Positions 5,762 to 9,432 of a stretch of DNA of 9,432 bases are shown piece by piece. Origin of the DNA: Treponema sp. UBA3819 (GTDB lineage Bacteria; Spirochaetota; Spirochaetia; Treponematales; Treponemataceae); NCBI GenBank assembly GCA_002369025.1, contig DFDV01000117.1:1-9432 (forward strand). The letters are read 5' to 3'. The stretch's first letter is position 1. Every line of letters begins with the position of its first letter. Position numbers and translations under genes: made by a program. The notes beneath the pieces are model-generated. The model saw only the letters and a program-made list of their open reading frames with translations. It was not told the DNA's origin and did not search any database.

Positions 5762-6982
5762 TTATTGCGTATTGTCAATCTCTCTCAAACCGGGTAGTAA
5801 AAATACGGCAAGCGCAACGATGATAATGCCAATTCCGCAAATGACAAACCATTTCTCAACTCCCAGCCGCTCCGCCAGAGGCCCGGAAATGACAAGGCCA
5901 AACGGCATGGCGAGGGAAGCGGCGCTTGTCAGTAGAGAAAAAACTCTCCCCAGATATTCTGGTTTGACCGTTTCTTGAAAAATCGCATTTTGCACACCGT
6001 AAAATGGAGCGGAAATTCCCATAACAGTACAGCACACAACAAAGACAAGAAATGCGTCTGGCGGCAAAAGCCCGGAGAGCATATTGCTAACGCCCATCAG
6101 GAGAACGGAAAGACCGATGGTGTACCGCCGTTTCTTAAAACCGCCCCAAATGCTCAGAATGACTCCGCCAAGCAGCATACCAACCGCAAAAGCAATTTCA
6201 GCGGCAGAGGCATGGGCCGGTGTTCCTTTGAAGTATGACATACAGATGAGAGGAAAAAGCGTACTGATTGGCATATAAAAGAACATATAAATTACACCAA
6301 TCCAGAGCAGAGCAAAGAGGCCCCTGTTTTGCTTTAATACCACATACCCCTCTTTCATATCCTGTAAAAACTGTTGTCTTTTCGTTTCTGGACATAGTTC
6401 AGGCGTTGGTATGGACGAAATCGCAACAGTCACACAGGCAAGGATTGCACCCACAATATCTAACAATATAATTGCATTAAGAGGCCAAACAGCATATAAA
6501 AACGCTGCGGCAGCTGGACTGATAATCGCACTTACTGCTTGCATGGTCTGCGTGTAACCAGCGCATTTTGTAAGTTCCTCTTTTGGCACAATCATAGGTG
6601 TTGCTGCGCTGAATGCTGGAGAATGAAAAGCAGTTCCCGCACTTCGGATTAACAGGACAACCATAATAGACCATACGGGCAATTCCATGTAAAACGCCAC
6701 CAGCGCCAGAATACCGCCAGCGGCGGCAATTATCAAATCCGCACCAATCATTACGCTTTTACGGCTGTGCCGGTCAACAAAAGCACCTGCAAACGGGCCT
6801 AAACAGGCTTGCGGCAAAAATCCAATCAGTGTTGCCGCCGTCAATATGATTGCAGAATTAGTTTTCGCAACCAAATAAAAGATAATGGCCATTTGCAAAA
6901 TACCGCTGCTAATAAAGGATATTGCTTGTCCGGCAAGAAGTGTAAAATAAGTTTTTCTCCATGAATTGTTGTTTTGGGTCAT
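5762..6982 (-). CDS. Mef-type macrolide efflux transporter (MFS)
   Basis: This 406-residue drug:proton antiporter of the inner membrane has about 12 hydrophobic segments. It resembles Mef(A)/Mef(E) (405 residues) throughout, from memory: WAGQA/LLAGQAISFISSGILQMAIIFYL at the start; MFS motif A GAFVDRHSRK at 66-75; IRSAGTAFHSPA; EELTKCAGYTQ; VVCCTVMG; and EYLGRVFSLL near the C-terminus. Macrolide export is therefore likely. It is clearly diverged from Mef(A), so I give no allele name and substrate range is inference. ATG 6980-6982 has AAGGAGG with 8-bp spacing; an upstream in-frame start at 7108 would lie inside the leader hairpin and is rejected. No msr(D)-type ABC-F gene, its usual partner, follows. 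It has its own promoter and a 270-nt leader with a peptide ORF and terminators, which suggests drug-inducible attenuation. Confidence 0.88.
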   Translation of the reverse strand: MTQNNNSWRKTYFTLLAGQAISFISSGILQMAIIFYLVAKTNSAIILTAATLIGFLPQACLGPFAGAFVDRHSRKSVMIGADLIIAAAGGILALVAFYMELPVWSIMVVLLIRSAGTAFHSPAFSAATPMIVPKEELTKCAGYTQTMQAVSAIISPAAAAFLYAVWPLNAIILLDIVGAILACVTVAISSIPTPELCPETKRQQFLQDMKEGYVVLKQNRGLFALLWIGVIYMFFYMPISTLFPLICMSYFKGTPAHASAAEIAFAVGMLLGGVILSIWGGFKKRRYTIGLSVLLMGVSNMLSGLLPPDAFLVFVVCCTVMGISAPFYGVQNAIFQETVKPEYLGRVFSLLTSAASLAMPFGLVISGPLAERLGVEKWFVICGIGIIIVALAVFLLPGLREIDNTQ

Positions 6983-7023
6983 AATGCGAACCTCCTTTTT
7001 TATTGCATTGTTCCTTTGTTTCT

Positions 7024-7068
7024 GCAATAAAAAGCAGGCGTTGTCCCACAGAGAGGGCAGACGCCTGC
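7024..7068 (-). terminator. Attenuator-like terminator in the efflux gene leader
   Basis: On the minus strand GCAGGCGT (7068-7061) pairs perfectly with ACGCCTGC (7041-7034). An inner CCC/GGG pair closes around TCTCTGT. CTTTTTATTGC follows. This strong Rho-independent terminator ends 41 nt before the efflux start codon, so it would stop transcription unless prevented. Confidence 0.78.
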
Positions 7069-7152
7069 ATAACAACAAAGCACGAAAAAACACCACGATA
7101 CAGTTCAAAGACTGCTCGTGTCAAACCTACGTGTTCCTTTGCATACGCACGC

Positions 7153-7176
7153 AAAAAAAGCCCACCATCATGTGGA
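7153..7176 (-). terminator. Weaker hairpin with seven T's in the efflux leader
   Basis: On the minus strand TCCAC ATGATG GTGGG, a 5-bp stem with one G/T, is followed by C and seven T's. It could be a pause site or weak terminator 27 nt after the leader peptide stop. Confidence 0.4.
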
Positions 7177-7202
7177 AAGGTACTTCTACTTTTTATTGCT
7201 TA

Positions 7203-7223
7203 TTAGCGTACACAAATTAACAC
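7203..7223 (-). CDS. Candidate leader peptide MLICVR of the efflux gene
   Basis: A GTG-start mini-ORF of six codons (GTG TTA ATT TGT GTA CGC, then TAA) lies 7 nt after a strong AGGAGG (7231-7236) and near the predicted transcription start. mef(E) is known to be controlled by attenuation through a short leader peptide, so a ribosome-stalling role is plausible. The sequence is not the published mef leader as I recall it. Too short for any codon statistics. Confidence 0.5.
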   Translation of the reverse strand: MLICVR

Positions 7224-7257
7224 ACGTAAGCCTCCTTCCAATCTCAAACTGTCGCAC

Positions 7258-7287
7258 AGTATAACACACATCCGATAGACTTGTCAA
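7258..7287 (-). promoter_or_regulatory. Promoter of the efflux gene
   Basis: A perfect -35 TTGACA (7282-7287) and a -10 TATACT (7258-7263) are separated by 18 bp on the minus strand. The transcript would start about 7250, giving a leader of about 270 nt. The next good Shine-Dalgarno site belongs to the leader peptide. Confidence 0.78.
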
Positions 7288-7299
7288 CCATTTTTAACC

Positions 7300-7324
7300 T
7301 TGTTTTCCATCTTGTTTTTCCATC
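7300..7324. repeat. Tandem 12/13-bp repeat upstream of the efflux promoter
   Basis: CTTGTTTTCCAT (7300-7311) is followed directly by CTTGTTTTTCCAT (7312-7324). The pair sits 13 bp upstream of the -35 element of the minus-strand promoter. It might be an A-tract-rich upstream promoter element or protein site, or simple slippage. Confidence 0.4.
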
Positions 7325-7338
7325 TCTTACGGGCAGTA

Positions 7339-7417
7339 GCAAAGCCAGGCGAGCCAGTCAACGGTCAAGATGAACGGCGCTTTCAGCGCCGCCGTTGACA
7401 GTCTCGCCCGTCTTTGC
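7339..7417. repeat. Four-tier hairpin at the start of the array
   Basis: The paired tiers, from outside in, are GCAAAG/CTTTGC, GGCGAG/CTCGCC, GTCAACGG/CCGTTGAC and GGCGCT/AGCGCC with a TTC loop. All tiers are perfect. The first three are separated by 3-nt symmetrical internal loops (CCA opposite CGT, CCA opposite AGT). Such regularity is unlikely by chance. Confidence 0.8.
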
Positions 7418-7431
7418 TAATGGGTAATCAA

Positions 7432-7462
7432 GGCGGGAAAGCCATTTTAGGGCTTTCCCGCC
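7432..7462. repeat. Perfect 12-bp hairpin
   Basis: GGCGGGAAAGCC (7432-7443) pairs without mismatch with GGCTTTCCCGCC (7451-7462) around a 7-nt loop. Confidence 0.8.
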
Positions 7463-7864
7463 CATTTCAATTTTGGGAGAAGAAAGGCCCCAAAATGAAC
7501 GAGTGCGGCCAAACACTTTTAGGGATTGGCCACCTTGTCCACCCATCCAGCGGGGCGGCGGGGAACGGTCAAGGCCGGGCGTCAGCCCATTCATTTCAGC
7601 CTTGACGGTTTCCTGCCGTCCTGCTACTTTTCCCGGAGTGTGGCCACACATCTGGTCACGGTGTCCAGAGCTTTGGGACTTTTTGTCCCATAGGCCGGGG
7701 GCGGAGGACGAGGGACGGGGGCTTTCATAATACGCCCTGTCTGCTGCTGAAATCAGCCCTTTGTTTCCGGCTTACCAGCCCCAAACAAAGCCCTGCTTTC
7801 CTGCCGCGTCAAATGCCCTTGCCCTCCCCGGCGGCAACGGTATTTTCAGGGCAACGCCGACAGA

Positions 7865-7903
7865 GCGTATAACACACTACACTTTGCTCCGCAAAGTCGT
7901 GTG
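7865..7903 (-). other. Candidate oriT with MobV-type nick region
   Basis: Read on the minus strand, a hairpin with the ACTTTGC...GCAAAGT stem (7897-7881) is followed by GTAGTGTGTTATAC (7881-7868). From memory the pMV158 oriT has the same order: an ACTTTAT...ATAAAGT hairpin followed by TAGTGTGTTATAC. MobM nicks between TAGTGTG and TTA, so the predicted nick here falls between 7873 and 7872 on the minus strand. The flanking CACAC/GTGTG extends the stem with a bulge. The site fits the MobV relaxase at 2272-3216. Confidence 0.72.
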
Positions 7904-7937
7904 CCAAATGGGGCGCTGCCCCCTTTGGAAACCCCCG

Positions 7938-7986
7938 CAACAAACAGGTGCTATGCACCCAGCCGGGAGCATAGCGCCGTTTGTTG
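7938..7986. repeat. Long hairpin next to the right element end
   Basis: CAACAAAC (7938-7945) pairs with GTTTGTTG (7979-7986), and GGTGCTATGC (7947-7956) with GCATAGCGCC (7969-7978, one T/G). One A is bulged and the loop is 12 nt. It is 24 bp inside the right inverted repeat. Confidence 0.8.
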
Positions 7987-8010
7987 TCAGCAGCCCGTTT
8001 CACGGTCTGC

Positions 8011-8030
8011 GTGTAGTTCCTTGTAAACTG
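8011..8030. repeat. Right terminal inverted repeat
   Basis: GTGTAGTTCCTTGTAAACTG matches the complement of 417-436 at 19 of 20 positions and abuts the right copy of ACCTAAA. It is the probable recombinase half-site of the right element end. Confidence 0.68.
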
Positions 8031-8037
8031 ACCTAAA
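8031..8037. repeat. Right att core (direct repeat copy 2)
   Basis: ACCTAAA is in the same orientation as at 407-413 and lies directly outside the right inverted repeat. Sequence from 8038 on is read as pre-existing flank. Confidence 0.6.
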
Positions 8038-8104
8038 TTTCACACTTAAAATCCGGCTGAAGGCTCACATATTTCCTCGCACATTTGCCGACATTGCGTC
8101 TCTT

Positions 8105-8120
8105 TGATATGATCATATCA
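8105..8120. promoter_or_regulatory. Perfect 16-bp palindrome upstream of the tnpV remnant
   Basis: TGATATGATCATATCA is a perfect palindrome 25 bp before the tnpV ATG. The size and position suit an operator for a dimeric regulator overlapping a promoter. No matching second site was noticed in the window. Confidence 0.45.
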
Positions 8121-8145
8121 CGATATTTTAAGGGTGCTAATTTTT

Positions 8146-8238
8146 ATGGAAAAGTACAAATACGATGAAGGCAACGGTCTTTGGTACGAACTGCAAGGCG
8201 ACTATTACATTCCCTGCCTGAATGCTCATGTACGGTAA
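8146..8238 (+). pseudogene. tnpV: Truncated tnpV (transposon-encoded protein), N-terminal 25 codons
   Basis: The frame starts MEKYKYDEGNGLWYELQGDY and continues YIPCL, which matches the conserved start of TnpV proteins (about 120 residues) of Firmicute transposons, as I recall them. After IPCL the match ends abruptly and a stop follows five codons later (NAHVR, TAA). The rest of the gene is absent from the window. An AAGGGTG ribosome site and upstream palindrome remain, so the 5' end is intact and the 3' part was lost by deletion or recombination at about 8220. It marks an older mobile-element junction between the IME and tet(W). Confidence 0.7.
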
Positions 8239-8560
8239 AGAAGCAAGCAACCGAAAACAATAGATAGACCGCCAGCACTACACTATTCCGAACCAAAGAC
8301 CAAAAGATAAGCATTTTGAGAAAATCTAAACTTTTGGATTTTCCTACAATGCCGACTACGGCGGAATCCCTCCCACTCCTTATATATTTCTTTCTGTATA
8401 CATTGAATTTGTATTTAGTAAAATGCAGACAACACCACGGATCGGCTTTTGGCTGGACAATTCCAACCAAACACCGCAGCAGACAGTAGAAACCATTCTG
8501 AACGTTAGGAAGCCGGTATGATTGTTACATATAAGGGGAAGAAAAATTTCTTTTAGATAC
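8239..8560. other. Remnant-rich region between tnpV and the tet(W) promoter
   Basis: No complete gene is seen. It contains a short hairpin, AAAATC with GATTTT (8321-8342), and a possible gene tail at 8423-8521. Composition changes several times, which suggests joined fragments from past recombination upstream of tet(W). Confidence 0.5.
8423..8521 (+). pseudogene. Possible gene tail, kinase-like C-terminus (uncertain)
   Basis: A frame open back to at least 8348 ends in MQTTPRIGFWLDNSNQTPQQ followed by TVETILNVRKPV and TGA. The DNSNQTPQQTVETIL pattern recalls the C-terminus of small P-loop nucleotide kinases, where a D(T/N)(S/T)NxTPEETV segment is common. There is no ribosome site and no upstream domain, so it is at best a fragment. 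Chance similarity is possible. Confidence 0.25.
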
Positions 8561-8589
8561 TTGTTTTCCTAAAACTGATGTGATATAAT
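8561..8589 (+). promoter_or_regulatory. tet(W) promoter
   Basis: TTGTTT (8561-8566) and a perfect TATAAT (8584-8589) are separated by 17 bp. TGA before the -10 makes an extended -10. Transcription would start about 8596, leaving a leader of about 290 nt before tet(W). Confidence 0.75.
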
Positions 8590-8618
8590 AATTCAATTCC
8601 AGAAAAGGAGTAAAAAAT

Positions 8619-8642
8619 ATGCGGCAAGGTATTCTTAAATAA
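8619..8642 (+). CDS. tet(W) leader peptide MRQGILK
   Basis: A seven-codon ORF with AAAGGAG 8 nt upstream of its ATG. Almost all of it (8623-8640) can base-pair with 8714-8732. This is the arrangement known for tet(M)-type transcriptional attenuation, where translation of a leader peptide alters RNA folding. Confidence 0.65.
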   Translation: MRQGILK

Positions 8643-8732
8643 AACTATAATCAAATAGTGGGAACAAAGGATTATGATAGTCCCTTTTGTAGGGGCTTAG
8701 TTTTTTGTACCCAATTTAAGAATACTTTTGCC
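8623..8732 (+). promoter_or_regulatory. Long-range RNA stem of the tet(W) leader
   Basis: GGCAAGGTATTCTTAAAT (8623-8640) pairs with 8714-8732 over 18 positions, with one bulged T and one G/U. A smaller hairpin, ACAAAGG with CCCTTTTGT (8664-8690), is nested inside. Ribosomes on the leader peptide would break the long stem, so it can act as a sensor of translation. Confidence 0.7.
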
Positions 8733-8810
8733 TTATCAATTTTGACATATCCCCAAAAACAGCACTCACAAACAGGTGTATGCTGTATATGTGTATGTCC
8801 GCAAATTATC

Positions 8811-8849
8811 ATCCCCAGTGGTAAAAGTATTTTACTGCTGGGGATTTTT
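8811..8849 (+). terminator. tet(W) attenuator terminator
   Basis: A 16-bp stem (8811-8826 with 8830-8845) with two G/U pairs and a 3-nt loop GTA starts ATCCCCAG and closes CTGGGGAT. A run of T's follows. It lies 35 nt before the tet(W) start and would stop transcription in the uninduced state. Confidence 0.85.
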
Positions 8850-8850
8850 A

Positions 8851-8864
8851 TGCCCTTCGGGGCA
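8851..8864 (+). promoter_or_regulatory. UUCG tetraloop hairpin before the tet(W) ribosome site
   Basis: TGCCC TTCG GGGCA forms a 5-bp stem capped by a C(UUCG)G tetraloop, a known very stable fold. It lies 3-4 nt before AAGGGAGGA. It may shield the ribosome site from upstream pairing or stabilise processed mRNA. Confidence 0.55.
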
Positions 8865-8883
8865 GTAAAGGGAGGACAATCAC

Positions 8884-9432
8884 ATGAAAATAATCAATAT
8901 TGGAATTCTTGCCCATGTAGACGCTGGAAAGACGACCTTGACGGAGAGCCTGCTATATGCCAGCGGAGCCATTTCAGAACCGGGGAGCGTCGAAAAAGGG
9001 ACAACGAGGACGGACACCATGTTTTTGGAGCGGCAGCGTGGGATTACCATTCAAGCGGCAGTCACTTCCTTCCAGTGGCACAGATGTAAAGTTAACATTG
9101 TGGATACGCCCGGCCACATGGATTTTTTGGCGGAGGTGTACCGCTCTTTGGCTGTTTTAGATGGGGCCATCTTGGTGATCTCCGCTAAAGATGGCGTGCA
9201 GGCCCAGACCCGTATTCTGTTCCATGCCCTGCGGAAAATGAACATTCCCACCGTTATCTTTATCAACAAGATCGACCAGGCTGGCGTTGATTTGCAGAGC
9301 GTGGTTCAGTCTGTTCGGGATAAGCTCTCCGCCGATATTATCATCAAGCAGACGGTGTCGCTGTCCCCGGAAATAGTCCTGGAGGAAAATACCGACATAG
9401 AAGCATGGGATGCGGTCATCGAAAATAACGAT
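8884..9432 (+). CDS. tet(W): Tet(W) ribosomal protection protein, N-terminal 183 residues (cut by window end)
   Basis: This is a translation-factor-like GTPase that dislodges tetracycline from the ribosome. The visible part is the G domain: P-loop AHVDAGKTT at 10-18, switch I RGITI at 52-56, G3 DTPGHMDF at 74-81 and G4 NKID at 128-131. The sequence (for example LLYASGAISEPGSVEKG, QWHRCKVNIV, VVQSVRDKLSAD) agrees with Tet(W) as I recall it and differs from Tet(O) and Tet(M). The full protein is about 639 residues. ATG 8884 has AAGGGAGGA at good spacing. A complete attenuator leader precedes it, so it is probably expressed and inducible. A mosaic 3' part (tet(W)/tet(O)/tet(32) hybrids exist) cannot be excluded from this window. 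Confidence 0.96.
   Translation, partial: MKIINIGILAHVDAGKTTLTESLLYASGAISEPGSVEKGTTRTDTMFLERQRGITIQAAVTSFQWHRCKVNIVDTPGHMDFLAEVYRSLAVLDGAILVISAKDGVQAQTRILFHALRKMNIPTVIFINKIDQAGVDLQSVVQSVRDKLSADIIIKQTVSLSPEIVLEENTDIEAWDAVIENND

Larger units (their letters stand above)
7339..7986. other. Non-coding hairpin array (about 650 bp, a dozen stem-loops)
   Basis: No convincing gene lies here. Consecutive hairpins, not overlapping, are: 7339-7417; 7432-7462; 7470-7496; 7507-7531; 7568-7606 with an inner GGGC/GCCC; the 12-bp palindrome GTGTGGCCACAC at 7638-7649; TGGGAC-TTTT(T)-GTCCCA at 7674-7690; 7759-7790 with an inner GGCT/AGCC; 7814-7853; the oriT stem at 7873-7903; 7904-7928; and 7938-7986. Many have symmetrical internal loops. 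The array fills the right end of the element. It is probably a compound oriT and single-strand replication region, or a structured RNA. Confidence 0.7.
407..8037. mobile_element. Putative 7.6-kb integrative mobilizable element with serine recombinase, MobV, RepA_N and mef-type cargo
   Basis: The proposed ends are two direct copies of ACCTAAA (407-413, 8031-8037). Just inside lies an inverted repeat: GTGTAGTTCCTTGTAAACTG at 8011-8030 and its complement, with one mismatch, at 417-436. In a circular form the repeats would face each other across a 10-bp centre, ACCTAAAGTA, whose middle dinucleotide AA lies within the shared core. This is the usual geometry of a large serine recombinase attP. The recombinase gene starts 34 bp inside the left end, as is typical of such elements. 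The content is recombinase, small ORF, MobV relaxase, RepA_N, cysteine-rich VLP, AT-rich unknown, XRE regulator, efflux cargo and oriT-like region. No conjugation machinery is seen, so it would be mobilizable rather than self-transmissible. The boundaries are inferred from repeats only. Confidence 0.72.

Noticed and set aside
5762..7108. Longer 448-residue version of the efflux protein
   Set aside because: The extra 42 residues are encoded by the terminator hairpin and leader; the ATG at 6982 has a strong ribosome site and gives the family length.
7358..7730. Open frames on both strands in the hairpin array
   Set aside because: They follow from GC-rich inverted repeats, have no ribosome sites and no protein similarity I recognise.
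7339..7986. CRISPR array
   Set aside because: The repeats are inverted and all different in sequence; there is no regularly spaced direct repeat and no cas gene.

Overview
The window looks like DNA from a gut or rumen Firmicute (Lachnospiraceae/Ruminococcaceae type). This is inferred from the protein families: a RepA_N initiator, a MobV relaxase, a cysteine-rich VLP protein, a TnpV remnant and tet(W). It is a resistance-bearing accessory locus next to an apparently chromosomal gene. No species call is possible from sequence alone.

Layout. (1) 1-297: 3' end of an iron-sulfur protein gene, closed by a strong terminator at 349-382. (2) About 407-8037: a 7.6-kb element that I interpret as an integrative mobilizable element (IME). 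A 7-bp direct repeat ACCTAAA (407-413 and 8031-8037) flanks it, and just inside lies a 20-bp inverted repeat with 19/20 matches (417-436 and 8011-8030). A minus-strand cluster carries a cysteine-rich VLP protein, a short RepA_N initiator, a MobV relaxase, a small unknown protein and a large serine recombinase. Two plus-strand genes follow: an AT-rich unknown and an XRE-type regulator. The cargo is a Mef-type MFS efflux gene on the minus strand, behind a 270-nt attenuator-like leader. The right 700 bp is non-coding and packed with about a dozen large hairpins. One of these contains a sequence very like the MobV/pMV158 nick region, so it is probably the oriT. (3) 8038-8560: flank with a truncated tnpV and scrambled remnants. 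(4) 8561-9432: a complete tet(W) expression region (promoter, leader peptide, attenuator) and the first 183 codons of tet(W), cut by the window edge.

How it may work together (inference): the recombinase excises the element by recombining the ACCTAAA cores. RepA_N, with iteron-like repeats at the end of its gene, may replicate the circle. MobV nicks the hairpin-rich oriT and the circle is mobilized by a helper conjugative element. The efflux pump is probably induced through its leader. The IME and tet(W) are adjacent but appear to be separate acquisitions, because the IME's right boundary lies before the tnpV remnant.
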